Below are positions 1 through 9,302 of a stretch of 48,408 nucleotides of DNA, one piece after another (within the stretch, counting starts at the first letter, position 1; each line of letters opens with the position of its first letter). The DNA lies in the IMG/VR virus record IMGVR_UViG_3300021406_000004, positions 1-48,408 of that record. The stretch is one strand, 5' to 3'. Below the pieces are notes generated by a model that ran no database searches, was not told the origin of the DNA, and saw nothing but the letters and a program-made list of their open reading frames with translations. This DNA comes from a virus. Made by a program: the position numbers and the translations under genes.

Positions 1-127
1 TGCCAATACCGGCACGTCGAACTTTCAGTACATCACCACTTTCACCGCGCAGGATGGTTCGGTGAGGAACCTTGCCCTCGACGCTTCAGGGAATTTCTAC
101 GTCGAGAACCTGACCAGCGCTCCGGGC
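1..127. repeat. Terminal direct repeat, left copy (circular-assembly overlap)
   Basis: Bases 1-127 are identical to 48282-48408. The repeat lies inside a coding region, and removing one copy joins the reading frame open at the left end with the one open at the right end. An exact overlap of odd length at both contig ends is the usual mark of a circular assembly graph, so it probably reflects a circularly permuted or circularised genome rather than a physical 127-bp terminal repeat. Confidence 0.95.
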
Positions 128-3100
128 CAGTTGAACCTCGTGCTCGAAGGAATTACGCCCAACTCTCTGGCGGTGGGGACAGAAGGACCTGGCGTGGAGT
201 ATCTGGCCTTCACTCAGGGCAACGGCGGCGTCGATATGCCAATTCAGTACACGCCGCAGTGGATTGACCGCATCACCCAGGTGGGCCCTGGAGCGGCGCC
301 GGTATTCACGCCCCAGGTGGCCACCGCTGCCACTTTCCCTATTGCGACCATCACGCAGCCTCCGCAGAAATCCGATCCTGCCGATCCGGGGCATTTCCAG
401 GCGTTGCTCTGGTCTGTTGGTCCGACCTCGACCGCCCCCGGCAACGTCATCACGGTGTTCTATGCGCAGAGCGTGCAAGACACTGACCTGACGACCGCCT
501 TCAACTCGGGCAACGCGGTTTATGTCTACGTCTCGGCCACCCCGATTGCGACCGCCAACGGAACCTTCCTCGTAACCTCGGTCGGCAAGGCTACGCCTCC
601 GGGCGGAGGGTCGCAGCGATTCTATTTCACCTATCAGGTCTCGACCTCGAACTACCAGTTCTACGGCGGTCCCGATTCGGCCACCGGCTTCTATCAGCGC
701 ACTCTGGCAACGCTGACCACTACGGGGCCTGTGCCGGGGCTGGTGGTTGGGAACAATATCACCGTCGCGGGATCGTCGGTAGCGTCATGGGACGCGCAGT
801 GGCAGATCACTCAGGCGCTCAACTCGGCAGCGATGACCGTCACTTCTACGCAGGTCATAGCCTCGGTCGCCACCATCGGCTACGCGGTATCGTCGGGAAC
901 TGCGCCCGTGGCCGGCCAGCTCGTGACCATTACCGGGACCACAAACGCCAACGGGCAGTTGAACCTGACCAACGCGACTATCCAGAGTTCCACCGGAGGC
1001 ATGACGGGAACCTTTACCCTGAACGTTTCCTTCGCCACGGCGGCGTTCTCGCCGGAATCCGGCTATGCCACAACTGCCGGCTCGATCTTCGCCTTCGATC
1101 CCGGCATCGGCACTCTGGGCACGGCCTCGAACCCGATCTTCGGCAATGCCACTGGCGGCACACTGACCTTCACTTCGGCAACCGCGCAGCTGATCAGCCC
1201 GGGAACGCGGCAGGGCACCGTATTCTTTATCACGCGAAATGACTACTTCACCGCGCCTGCGCCCCCCGTCACCTTCACCTGTCCGGAGAACACCACCGGA
1301 ATTCTGGTGACGCAGATTCCTGTCGGCCCTCCCAACGTTATCGCCCGCGGCATCGCCATTACCGAAGCGGGGCAGAACGGCACGCCGGGAGGCAACTTCT
1401 ACTGGCTGGCCACGCCTGTAACCTACATCGTCAATAACGTTTCCTATACCGCGTCCTCGTTCCGCATCGACGACAATGTGGCCACCAGCGCCACGCTGAA
1501 CTTCACCGACTATGTGCTGCTGGGTGGAGGCACGGGCGAGACGCAGATCGACCGCTACGGCTACAACCTGTTCAACCAGATCGAAATCGGAGATCCGGGA
1601 TGGCTGTCGAGCTATGCGGGGCGCAACTGGTACGGCCAGTGCATTAACAAAATCCAGAACTTCAACAATCTCTCCTTCGATGGCGGATACCTGCCGGGAG
1701 GGGTGCTGGTCCCGCTGGGCTGGTCAACGCCCGACGCTTACGGGTCGCTGCTGGTAAGCGCGAAATTCGGCAACTCCTACTACATCCAGAACACGTCAGG
1801 ATCGGTTCAGCCTATCGCCGGTCTGATCTCGCAGACTGCCTTTCAGGATGCCTACCAGCAGCCCATCCTCTACCAGAACACGGCCTACTCGGTGCGGCTT
1901 ATCGTGCGCTCTCCTTCCGCTGCCACTTCAGGGCAGATCACGGTCGATCTTGAGGATTCGGTCACGGGGCAGATTTACGGAGCGCAAGCGCTGCTCCTGG
2001 CCAACATTACCTCGAACTTCGCCATCTACACAGGAACCCTGCTGACCGTGCCGTTCGCCAAGGTGCCATCCACGGTTCAGTTGCGCGTCTACGCCCAAAA
2101 CCTTCCCGCGGGCGGAGATGTCGAGATCGACCGCATCGACATCTTTCCCACCGCCATCCCGGTCCTCTCGACCACCGTCTATGGCTCCTATGCCGGACTG
2201 CCTGAACAGGTAGATGGCTCAACGGGACAGGTTGAATTCATCTCCGAAAACCAGCAGCCAGTGAATGGCTCGATGGTGATGTACGACACGTTCTATGCGC
2301 TCAAGGGCTGGACCGGAAATGCGCCCGGATCATCGATGTACTCGCTTCAGGCATCGGCCAACCTTGAGCCCGCGCAGTGGGATGAGCCCGAAGTAGCGCA
2401 ACGCCTTGGTGGCGCCTGCGGCCCTCTAGCGTTCGATCTTGGCGAGCAGTGGTACGTCGGAGCCACCCGCTCCGGCCTCTACGTCTTCGTAGGAGGCCAG
2501 CCGGGGCGCATCAACATGGAAATCTATCAGGTGTGGGATGCGATCGCGTGGAGCGAATCTGCTGGCATCTGGGTGCTGAACGATGAGATCCATCGCCGCC
2601 TGCTGGCGGGCGTGCCGATGCAGACGCCGAACTTCTGGCTGCCCAATGCGCCGCCTCAGACACCCGCGCCGGAGTTAGTCTTCGTCAGTTCCACCGCTCC
2701 AAGCGGACGGACGCCGGGGATCATGACGGTCACATTCGCATCAAATCTGCCACCCTTCACCTCTGGGCAGTCCTATACTTTCGGACCGATCACCGGGGCT
2801 TCCTTTGTTTCCGGGCAGACCCTCTATCCTTCCTCCGTTTCGGGCAATCAGGCGATCTTTGTGGGAGGCTTTGCCGACTTCTCCGGCGCTTCCACTGGAA
2901 TGCTGACGGCAATCTCCGGCATCTCGCTGATCAACTGCCCCAACGTGGTCCTGATGTGCAATTACCAGGGTATCGACTCAGGCGAGGGTTTGAAGACGAT
3001 GCCTCAAATGCACACCACCATGTTCGGCACACTGAACGCCATCGACATGCGGCGCAAGTGGTCGATCTGGCAGATTCCGTCACCCTATGCGGCGCTGGTT

Positions 3101-3577
3101 CAGGGGCAGACCGATCAGGAAATCTACATCTGCAATGGGCGGGGCAACTCGCAGATTTACAAGCTCGATCCTGAATCGACCAGCGATGCTGGCCTGACGA
3201 TCGATTCGCTCTACACTACGGCGGGGATGCCGGAACTGAGCAAGCGCGCTCAGGCGCCTGGCGTGGGCGGATTCGGCAATACGCGAACGGGATACCTCTG
3301 GGCATCGCTTGAGAGCCGCGGCAACGTCGCAGTCAGATTCCTGCCCAACCGGCTGATTTATCCGGAGACCGTAGATTACCTTGCGTGGACACTGCCGGGA
3401 GGATTCTCCCCCGGCGAGCCTGCGCTTCAGGATTGCCAGTCTGCGGTAAACTTCTGGGCAACACGCACTTTCGTCGAATTCCGCGAGAATGACGGTTATG
3501 CGTTCAGCCTGTCGAACTGCGCTATCCAGACCAAGAAAGACCCGTGGAACGCTCTGGTGGGGAGTAAAACCGGATGA
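1..3577 (+). CDS. Giant tail hub / beta-propeller-like structural protein (3' part; gene continues from 47650)
   Basis: The frame is open from base 2. With the right-end segment it forms a 1402-residue gene (211 residues from 47650-48281 plus the last base carried over, then 1191 here). The middle holds Thr/Gly/Val-rich beta modules of the FCCH-like style (phrases such as ...VAGQLVTITGTTNANGQ...). The C-terminal third has WYVG, LYVFVGGQPG, WSIWQIPSP and IYICNGRG blade-like strands, as in beta-propeller hub or DNA-stabilisation proteins of short-tailed phages. The first complete Met in the window (base 62) is internal and is not the start. The stop overlaps the next gene's ATG. The structural role is confident; the exact hub assignment is inferred. 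Confidence 0.8.
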   Translation, partial: ANTGTSNFQYITTFTAQDGSVRNLALDASGNFYVENLTSAPGQLNLVLEGITPNSLAVGTEGPGVEYLAFTQGNGGVDMPIQYTPQWIDRITQVGPGAAPVFTPQVATAATFPIATITQPPQKSDPADPGHFQALLWSVGPTSTAPGNVITVFYAQSVQDTDLTTAFNSGNAVYVYVSATPIATANGTFLVTSVGKATPPGGGSQRFYFTYQVSTSNYQFYGGPDSATGFYQRTLATLTTTGPVPGLVVGNNITVAGSSVASWDAQWQITQALNSAAMTVTSTQVIASVATIGYAVSSGTAPVAGQLVTITGTTNANGQLNLTNATIQSSTGGMTGTFTLNVSFATAAFSPESGYATTAGSIFAFDPGIGTLGTASNPIFGNATGGTLTFTSATAQLISPGTRQGTVFFITRNDYFTAPAPPVTFTCPENTTGILVTQIPVGPPNVIARGIAITEAGQNGTPGGNFYWLATPVTYIVNNVSYTASSFRIDDNVATSATLNFTDYVLLGGGTGETQIDRYGYNLFNQIEIGDPGWLSSYAGRNWYGQCINKIQNFNNLSFDGGYLPGGVLVPLGWSTPDAYGSLLVSAKFGNSYYIQNTSGSVQPIAGLISQTAFQDAYQQPILYQNTAYSVRLIVRSPSAATSGQITVDLEDSVTGQIYGAQALLLANITSNFAIYTGTLLTVPFAKVPSTVQLRVYAQNLPAGGDVEIDRIDIFPTAIPVLSTTVYGSYAGLPEQVDGSTGQVEFISENQQPVNGSMVMYDTFYALKGWTGNAPGSSMYSLQASANLEPAQWDEPEVAQRLGGACGPLAFDLGEQWYVGATRSGLYVFVGGQPGRINMEIYQVWDAIAWSESAGIWVLNDEIHRRLLAGVPMQTPNFWLPNAPPQTPAPELVFVSSTAPSGRTPGIMTVTFASNLPPFTSGQSYTFGPITGASFVSGQTLYPSSVSGNQAIFVGGFADFSGASTGMLTAISGISLINCPNVVLMCNYQGIDSGEGLKTMPQMHTTMFGTLNAIDMRRKWSIWQIPSPYAALVQGQTDQEIYICNGRGNSQIYKLDPESTSDAGLTIDSLYTTAGMPELSKRAQAPGVGGFGNTRTGYLWASLESRGNVAVRFLPNRLIYPETVDYLAWTLPGGFSPGEPALQDCQSAVNFWATRTFVEFRENDGYAFSLSNCAIQTKKDPWNALVGSKTG

Positions 3578-4149
3578 GCCAAGGCAACGACTTGCTGGCC
3601 CAGATCGAGCAGGATAACCCTAAGCTCGGGATATTCCTGCGCCAGTACCTCATCCCATCCATCCAGAAGACGGCCGACAACGCCGCCGTTTCGTCGCAGT
3701 CCTACATCAAGGCACCCCCTCCGCCAGAGTCGGTCTCGGTGACGACCGCCGGCGAGATGATGCAGGTGGTGGTGAATCACTCCGCGCCCATCCAGAAGGG
3801 AATCCAGTACATCACCCACATCGCCACCAACCCGCAATTCTCGGGCGCCATGATCCTCGACCACGGCTCATCGAGAGCCCCGGCGCCGATCTTCCTGCCG
3901 ACCAAGGATGGAAGCGGCAATACGCACCAATACTACATCGCCACCGTGGCGCAGTACCCGGGCTCGCCGCCTTCCCCTCCGCGCTTCTACGGCGGCAATC
4001 AGGCAACGCCCGTCACCATGTCTGGAACCACCCAGTTCGACCTACAGGCCGGCACCGGCTCAGGAACGGCAATGAACGGCGGGGAACCGCTGGTGGGGCT
4101 CGGCAGGTCGCAGGTCAGGCTCGCGCAGGGGCCGAAAAGGCAAGTATGA
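3574..4149 (+). CDS. Hypothetical virion/tail-associated protein
   Basis: 191 residues. The ATG overlaps the hub stop (ATGA), implying translational coupling. The N-terminus (about 1-45) is helical and polar, followed by a Pro-rich stretch (APPPPES), a compact middle containing HIATNPQFSGAMILDHGSS, and a Gly/Ser/Thr-rich tail. I recognise no catalytic motif or family. Position between the hub and the ejection-type proteins suggests a minor tail or hub-associated component. The last 35 bases are overlapped on the opposite strand by a 59-codon gene candidate (4115-4294). Confidence 0.75.
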   Translation: MSQGNDLLAQIEQDNPKLGIFLRQYLIPSIQKTADNAAVSSQSYIKAPPPPESVSVTTAGEMMQVVVNHSAPIQKGIQYITHIATNPQFSGAMILDHGSSRAPAPIFLPTKDGSGNTHQYYIATVAQYPGSPPSPPRFYGGNQATPVTMSGTTQFDLQAGTGSGTAMNGGEPLVGLGRSQVRLAQGPKRQV

Positions 4150-4294
4150 TCGCATCCGCAATATCGCCCACCGGCACATCGCCGTCAACTTCAAGGCATT
4201 CGTCGCTGGGAATCCCACCTTTCCAGTCTTCGGACCAGCCTGCGCAAGCCTGGATTTTAGCGACAATTAGCGCGATTAGCTCCTCACGGGTCAT
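4115..4294 (-). CDS. Small antisense-strand ORF in the late region, hypothetical
   Basis: 59 residues, read leftward inside the otherwise rightward late block. The product has a protein-like composition: helical start MTREELIALIVAKIQACAGW, then an acidic middle (SEDWKGGIPSDECLEVDGDV) and a second helix (GDIADAIILAF). It fills an otherwise empty 150-bp gap, overlaps the end of the preceding gene by 35 bases, and starts 6 bp from the divergent start at 4301. The Shine-Dalgarno is weak (GTAGG). The gap and composition favour a real gene; expression is unproven. Confidence 0.5.
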   Translation of the reverse strand: MTREELIALIVAKIQACAGWSEDWKGGIPSDECLEVDGDVPVGDIADAIILAFSAPARA

Positions 4295-4300
4295 GCCTAC

Positions 4301-4729
4301 ATGATACGCGATTACGACAGTACCGATCTGCCGGAAATAATTGAACTACACAAAAGACAGGGATTCGACTATCCTTTACCTGATCTCTCCTCGCCTTTGG
4401 TGCTGATTCACAAGGTCCGCGAGATCGATGGGCATGTCGTGGCGGCGTGTTTTCTCCGCATCACGGCAGAGACATACCTTCTCTGCGAAGGGAGCCCGGT
4501 CGTAAAGGGTCGCGCAATCGAGGAATTGCAACCCGCAGTAGACCGGGCAGCTTTCGAGAAGGGCCTTTCCGAGTACGTCTGCGTTCTCCCTCCCGAAATA
4601 GCTGAGCAATTTGGCCCGGTCCTTGAGCGTATCGGCTGGGAGCGTGCGCGCTCATGGCCGCTTTACCAGAGGAGCGTCGATGCGATCGGCACAGGGACAA
4701 GCGGGCAGCGCCTACAATCAGGCGAATAA
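4301..4729 (+). CDS. GNAT-like acetyltransferase-family protein
   Basis: 142 residues. The opening IRDYDSTDLPEIIELHKRQG, strand VLIHKVREIDGHVVAACFLR and following helix match the N-terminal beta1-alpha1-beta2-beta3 layout of GNAT N-acetyltransferases. The C-terminal part is short and I do not see a clear acetyl-CoA loop (Q/RxxGxG/A), so it may be a degenerate or structural GNAT fold. Similar small GNAT-like proteins often sit among tail or ejection genes of short-tailed phages. The next gene starts inside its last 50 bases. No good Shine-Dalgarno precedes the ATG. Confidence 0.65.
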   Translation: MIRDYDSTDLPEIIELHKRQGFDYPLPDLSSPLVLIHKVREIDGHVVAACFLRITAETYLLCEGSPVVKGRAIEELQPAVDRAAFEKGLSEYVCVLPPEIAEQFGPVLERIGWERARSWPLYQRSVDAIGTGTSGQRLQSGE

Positions 4730-5219
4730 TACCGCCACGCAGTTGGGCGGGGAAGCGCAGGGAATCGGCGCCAACCTGACGCCATTTCTTACTCAGGAAA
4801 TGCTCCATCCGCAGGGTTTGGGGCAGGCTGGAGTAGGCGCGGAAACCGCAGCCGCGCTCGGTGGCGCTGGCGGTGCGGGCGCTGGGCTGACCGGCCAGGC
4901 CATGCAGCGCGCCGGGGTATCGCGCAACGCTGGAGGATTCCAGGCTGCGCTTGACGACGCCGCACGCCAGAGAATGAAGGCCGCCGCCGGAGCCAGCGAA
5001 GGCATCGCGGCGGGTAACGAGAACCTGAAGCAGCAGCAGATGCAGGAAGGCGCAGCCGGTCTCGGGAAGATGTATGGCACCGACACCAGCGGGATGCTCT
5101 CCTCTCAGGGGCAGGAAGCCGAAGACATCAATGCCGAGATGAATGCCAGCAAGTATGGCTGGCTGCAGCAGGCGCAGTCGCTCGTAAAGCAGGCCGCCAC
5201 GGGAGGGACGAAGACCTAA
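4680..5219 (+). CDS. Ala/Gly/Gln-rich putative internal virion (ejection) protein
   Basis: 179 residues. Start chosen at 4680 because GAGGAG lies 5-6 bases upstream; a longer frame reading back into the GNAT gene lacks this. The protein is Ala/Gly/Gln-rich, low-complexity and helical (GGAGGAGAGLTGQAMQRAG; ENLKQQQMQEGAAGLGKMYG), ending in an amphipathic helix (YGWLQQAQSLVKQA). This composition is typical of small ejection proteins of short-tailed phages that leave the capsid with DNA. It is first of three consecutive genes of this style, each starting at the previous stop. Function inferred from composition and order. Confidence 0.7.
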   Translation: MRSAQGQAGSAYNQANNTATQLGGEAQGIGANLTPFLTQEMLHPQGLGQAGVGAETAAALGGAGGAGAGLTGQAMQRAGVSRNAGGFQAALDDAARQRMKAAAGASEGIAAGNENLKQQQMQEGAAGLGKMYGTDTSGMLSSQGQEAEDINAEMNASKYGWLQQAQSLVKQAATGGTKT

Positions 5220-6655
5220 TGCCTCCTATTTCTCCATGGGCGCAGGTTCAGCAGGATGCCCAGCCCGATCCCTCGATGGTCGCGCCGATCGCGCTGCCTG
5301 ATCAGAGCGCTCCATCTATGCCTGCCCCCAAGCAGCCGCAGGTATGGCTCTCTCCGCAGCAGCAGACGCCGTTGCAGGAGAATATCGCGCACGACCAGCA
5401 GGCGCTCAAGAAGATTCAATGGCAAAAAGACAATCCGATGGGGTCGGCCAATAATCACCCCGGATTTTTAGGCAAACTCGGCCATGCATTCGGTACCCTC
5501 GGCAACATCGCCGGAGACATCTTCGCTCCCGCCACCATGGCGATGATCCCCGGCACGCAGTTGCACCGCGAGGCGGAAGAAGGGCGTCTGACGAAGCAGT
5601 TGAACGCCGAGCAGCAGGAGCAGTCGCAGAATGAGGAGCGCGGGGCGACAACGGCGGAGGCGAAGGAGCGCACTGCGGAGATGCCCGCCAAGGCTGCGTC
5701 GGAGGAGAAGCTGCAGGGAGCTCAGGCTGGCAATCTCGAATCGGAAACCCAGCAGCGCAATCAGCCCGACTTGGCCAAAGCCTATGCTCACCGCGTCAAT
5801 GAGGTTTTGGCGCAGGGTGGCGATCCATCGCAGGATCCAGTGGTGCAGCACCTCTCGGATGCCATCACCTCGATCCAGCCGCAGCGCGTCTCACAGAAAG
5901 GCTTGGAGCATGTTTCCGTAGTGGGGCCGAACGGCAAGCCGGAGATGGCTAACTTCCACCCCGATACGGGGCAGTATACCGACGCCACCGGCAAGGTCAT
6001 TCCTAATCCGCAGCCCTACGAGAAGCAGCCGCAGGCACCCGGCATCACGATGATCGTCCCCGATCCAAATCATCCCGGTGGCGGAGTCGTGCAGAGATTG
6101 ACTTCTGGCCAAACCGTAGCCCCCGGCGCTCAGACCGCCGCTGGAGTCAATGCCGTGAACACGCCGACCATGACGCAGCGGACTGCGGCGGGACGGGCCG
6201 CAACCGTGGTGGCGATGGCTCCCGAAGTTCTCGCTGAGATAGACCGTTTGGCGCCACAACTCGGTCCTGTGTCGGGGCGTTGGAACGAATTCATGCAAGG
6301 CCGCGTGGGAGCGGATAATCCAGACTTCGCCGGTCTGCGTACCGACCTGATTATGATGTCGAGCGCCGTTGCATTGGCTCACGCGCAGGGCAGGCTTCCG
6401 GAGAATTTGCGGCAGGAATTTGATCACATGATCAATGCCCCGCAGCAGACGCCGGAGAATATCAAGGCGACAATCAACCACGTCCTGCCATGGCTCCAGA
6501 AGATGCAGGAGGGTGGGCAGGGGCCGATGCAGCGGAATGGGCCGCAGCCTCAAGCTGGCCCTCCTCCGGGCGCTGACGTGAAGGTGAAGGGAAAAGACGG
6601 CAAACTGTATTGGGGTAACAGTAAGACGAAGGAAGTTTACGGAGAAGCGCAATAA
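5219..6655 (+). CDS. Large Gln/Ala-rich putative internal virion (ejection) protein
   Basis: 478 residues; ATG overlaps the previous TAA (TAATG). The N-terminus is Pro/Gln-rich, followed by a charged coiled-coil-like region around residues 115-190 (TKQLNAEQQEQSQNEERGAT and onward, rich in E, K, Q, A). A globular, helical C-terminal half has a MAPEVLAEIDRLAPQLGPVS segment and ends with a KVKGKDGKLYWGN strand. No enzyme motif found. Gene position and composition suit an ejection protein. The globular half could host an unrecognised activity, including a candidate lytic one. Confidence 0.7.
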   Translation: MPPISPWAQVQQDAQPDPSMVAPIALPDQSAPSMPAPKQPQVWLSPQQQTPLQENIAHDQQALKKIQWQKDNPMGSANNHPGFLGKLGHAFGTLGNIAGDIFAPATMAMIPGTQLHREAEEGRLTKQLNAEQQEQSQNEERGATTAEAKERTAEMPAKAASEEKLQGAQAGNLESETQQRNQPDLAKAYAHRVNEVLAQGGDPSQDPVVQHLSDAITSIQPQRVSQKGLEHVSVVGPNGKPEMANFHPDTGQYTDATGKVIPNPQPYEKQPQAPGITMIVPDPNHPGGGVVQRLTSGQTVAPGAQTAAGVNAVNTPTMTQRTAAGRAATVVAMAPEVLAEIDRLAPQLGPVSGRWNEFMQGRVGADNPDFAGLRTDLIMMSSAVALAHAQGRLPENLRQEFDHMINAPQQTPENIKATINHVLPWLQKMQEGGQGPMQRNGPQPQAGPPPGADVKVKGKDGKLYWGNSKTKEVYGEAQ

Positions 6656-8073
6656 TGCCATCTCCCGCCAAGCCGGAAGTTGATTGGGGCACCGCTCAAC
6701 CGATTAAATCGGGCGATGTGGACTGGGGTAGTGCGCAGCCAATCGGTGGCGCTTCATCGGCGCCTCCACAGGAGGGGTTCCTCGCGTCACTAGGCCATAC
6801 TTTCGGCGTGGGCGCACGCGAAGGGGAGCAGTACCTCAAGGACGAACAGGAGCACCCATGGCGTACATCTCTTGAGAATGCTCCTCTTGTTCCACAAATC
6901 GAATCGCTCTGGTCGGGCGGTAAGCGTATTGGAGGCGAACTAAAGAAAGCCTTTCAGGGCGCGACAGAAGGTAACCCATACTCAACAGCCGAGCACACTG
7001 CCTATGCGTTGCCCTTTGTTGGTGCCGGAATTCAACGTGGAGTCGAACAGCTTGGACCGCAGGGAGAAATGACGCCCGGAGCCGCTGGAACCGCCGTGGG
7101 AACAGCGATGCAGACAGCCCCAATGGTGATTGGAGGCGTGGACGCCGCCGTGCCGGGACGCACGCCCATGATGCCCACGGTATCGAAGTTGACCGATCCA
7201 CTACATGCCTATCGCTCCCCATTCATCCCGCCTGAAGAAGCGGCGGCCCGCGGCATGGCGGATATTCTCAAGCCCAACCCGGTTGACTACAACCAGACCG
7301 TGCGCAACCTGCAGAACGTCGGTCCGTATATCCGAGAAGCGGCTGCGAAGTATAAGAACCCGTTGGAGTTCGGTAAGGCGGCGCAGGCTGCGGGACAGCA
7401 ACAAACAGGATTCTTCAAGCAGCAGTTTATCGAGCCGGACGAGATGCGCCTCGGTGATGCGTACAAGGATGTGGGTCGGATCAATGATGAACTGCGTCCC
7501 ATGTATCGCGCCCGCAGCATGGGCGAGGTGATGACCAAGGAAGCGCAGGACAAGTTTCAGCAACTGGAGCAGCGCCGGGATAAGCTGAATGACTTCATTT
7601 ACAACGAAGCCAGCGGACGCACCGGAGTTCCGCGCGAACAGATCCAGGCCATCAATCAGCGCGGGGGTCAGTTACAGAATATCGGAGACGTTGCCGATGC
7701 GGCACAGGCGCAGAGAAGGCTGGGCAAAGTCTTCACTCCTACCGGCATGTCGATCCCCATGGGGCCACTTGACCGCATTGGTCGTGCCGTGAACTTCATT
7801 CGCGGGATGGGTGATCCTGAGGCTCCGCTGGGACGCAAGCTGGGCAAAGTCATGCAACAGATGCCGGGGCAACCGGAACCGCTTCCCGACGAGGGTGCGA
7901 TCAGGGATTACCGCAATGCCTCGAATCAGGAAGAGCTGGGCAACCTGCGGCGCGTATTGGAAAATCAGGCTCAAAACAGAGCAAACATCAAGGCGAGAAC
8001 GCAAGTTGCGCGCCCCATACTTGAGGAGCAAGGTCAGGCTAGATTGCGCTCGATGCGCAGAGGAGAACAGTAA
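6655..8073 (+). CDS. Putative internal virion (ejection) protein
   Basis: 472 residues, TAATG overlap with the preceding gene. The N-terminus has two short W-containing repeats (EVDWGTAQPI, DVDWGSAQPI at about residues 5-25), a motif style seen in phage proteins that dock on a partner. A Gly/Ala hydrophobic stretch near 110-150 (YALPFVGAGIQRGVEQLGPQ) could be membrane-active. The rest is helical and charged (DKFQQLEQRRDKLNDFIYNE; RRVLENQAQNRANIKARTQV). No catalytic signature seen. Together with the two preceding genes it makes a three-gene ejection-type block. Confidence 0.7.
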   Translation: MPSPAKPEVDWGTAQPIKSGDVDWGSAQPIGGASSAPPQEGFLASLGHTFGVGAREGEQYLKDEQEHPWRTSLENAPLVPQIESLWSGGKRIGGELKKAFQGATEGNPYSTAEHTAYALPFVGAGIQRGVEQLGPQGEMTPGAAGTAVGTAMQTAPMVIGGVDAAVPGRTPMMPTVSKLTDPLHAYRSPFIPPEEAAARGMADILKPNPVDYNQTVRNLQNVGPYIREAAAKYKNPLEFGKAAQAAGQQQTGFFKQQFIEPDEMRLGDAYKDVGRINDELRPMYRARSMGEVMTKEAQDKFQQLEQRRDKLNDFIYNEASGRTGVPREQIQAINQRGGQLQNIGDVADAAQAQRRLGKVFTPTGMSIPMGPLDRIGRAVNFIRGMGDPEAPLGRKLGKVMQQMPGQPEPLPDEGAIRDYRNASNQEELGNLRRVLENQAQNRANIKARTQVARPILEEQGQARLRSMRRGEQ

Positions 8074-8765
8074 TGCCGGTTTATCCGAACAACCCATTTT
8101 CGCCGCCACAGTTGGTTCAGAAGGGCGTACCTGCCTATCTGTTCGGCTCCCTCAACATGCTTCGGGGGAACACCAACCTGTTCCTGACCAACGTGGCGCT
8201 GACGACCAACGTGGCGACGGTCTCGGTGACGATCTTGAACGGCCCCAAGCCGCAGGTAAACGACCTGATCTCGATTGGCAACTCTACCTCGACCTCGGGG
8301 CTGTTCAACGTCAATCGCGCCATTATCACGGGCGTCACGATCAATGACACGACAGGTGCAGGCACCATCACCTTTGCGCTGACCCATGCCAACGTAACCT
8401 CGGCAGCGGATTCCGGCTCGGTCATCACAGAGGTCGCGGAGGCCGGTGACGCGATTGCCAACAGCTCTTCGGTCGCCTGCCTGATTCAGGCTCCGGAGGG
8501 TGATTCGCAGTTCACGGTCCCGATGGCCGTAACCTTCCCTGGCGGCGTGCTTCCCACGGCTGTCACAGCAACGCTGCAGGTCGCCATCCGCGATCTCGAT
8601 GCCGAGTACACCAACACCACCACGGTGGTCACGGTGGCGGGCACGGCTTATACGGCGGGGCCGGTGGTGCAGGCGACACTGCAGCGCGGCTACTTCTACC
8701 GCATCCAGCTAACCGGACTGACGGCGGGATCGGCGACGGGCGTAATCGCCAAGATCGGAGGGTAA
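8073..8765 (+). CDS. Structural protein with FCCH-like beta module
   Basis: 230 residues, TAATG overlap. Residues about 40-112 hold a small beta module (TTNVATVSVTI ... NDLISIGNS ... TFALTHANVTSA) that closely parallels one in the 47021 gene (SNVATLITG ... GDVITIAGAS ... IPLTHANVAST). Such modules resemble the ubiquitin-activating-enzyme FCCH-like domains often annotated in phage structural proteins. The C-terminal half is another all-beta region ending YFYRIQLTGLTAGSATGVIA. Probably a decoration or fibre-attachment protein; the paralogy is visible, the role inferred. Confidence 0.75.
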   Translation: MPVYPNNPFSPPQLVQKGVPAYLFGSLNMLRGNTNLFLTNVALTTNVATVSVTILNGPKPQVNDLISIGNSTSTSGLFNVNRAIITGVTINDTTGAGTITFALTHANVTSAADSGSVITEVAEAGDAIANSSSVACLIQAPEGDSQFTVPMAVTFPGGVLPTAVTATLQVAIRDLDAEYTNTTTVVTVAGTAYTAGPVVQATLQRGYFYRIQLTGLTAGSATGVIAKIGG

Positions 8766-9302
8766 ATGGCTCTGGCGCGCGATGACCGCTGGCTGACGGA
8801 TGCACAGGGGAGAGCACTGGCCGGAGCGCAGGTCTACTACTGCACCCAGCCGGCCAACACTTCGGTGATTCCTCCATCCCCGCTGGAGACCATCTATTCC
8901 GACCTTTCCTCGACGCCGCTGGCGCAGCCGGTCATCACTGACGGATTTGGCCATGGCTTCGCCTATCTCGATGATCTGGTGCTCTATACGCTGGTGTTCG
9001 TTCATCCGCTGTTCGGCTCGAATCCGGTCATCCTGCCCGATCAAGTCATCAACGGAGCCGCAGCGGCATCCCCGGGGTTCAGGCCATTTGCCGGGATTCC
9101 GAATGGAACGCAGGATGGGGTCAACAAGGTGTTCACGTTGACCAATGGCGGCGTCAATCTGCCATCAAACCCCACTCAGGCGACAGTGTGGCGCAACTTT
9201 CCCCTCGTGCCTCCGGTCGGCTTTACGCTGAGCGGAATCACCGTAACGTACACAACCGCCCCGCTGGTAGGAGACTCGATCTATGCGCAAGGCTTTTATT
9301 AG
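8766..9302 (+). CDS. Tail-fibre adaptor protein with carboxypeptidase-regulatory-like N-domain
   Basis: 178 residues; ATG directly follows the preceding TAA. The N-terminal about 80 residues (TDAQGRALAGAQVYYC, YSDLSSTPLAQPVITDGFGH) follow the 'added sugar-like' beta-sandwich pattern common at the head of phage tail-fibre proteins: linker, GRALAGA turn, then S-x-x-x-T-P-L-A-Q-P and a D-G-F-G turn. The C-terminal part has PNGTQDGVNKVFTLTNG, a phage fibre/baseplate motif. Overlap of 20 bases with the spike gene suggests it links the spike to the tail. Confidence 0.75.
   Translation: MALARDDRWLTDAQGRALAGAQVYYCTQPANTSVIPPSPLETIYSDLSSTPLAQPVITDGFGHGFAYLDDLVLYTLVFVHPLFGSNPVILPDQVINGAAAASPGFRPFAGIPNGTQDGVNKVFTLTNGGVNLPSNPTQATVWRNFPLVPPVGFTLSGITVTYTTAPLVGDSIYAQGFY

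Noticed and set aside
86-478. Leftward frame of 130 residues opposite the hub gene
   Set aside because: Arg/Gly/His-rich mirror of a GC-rich coding region; no start signal.
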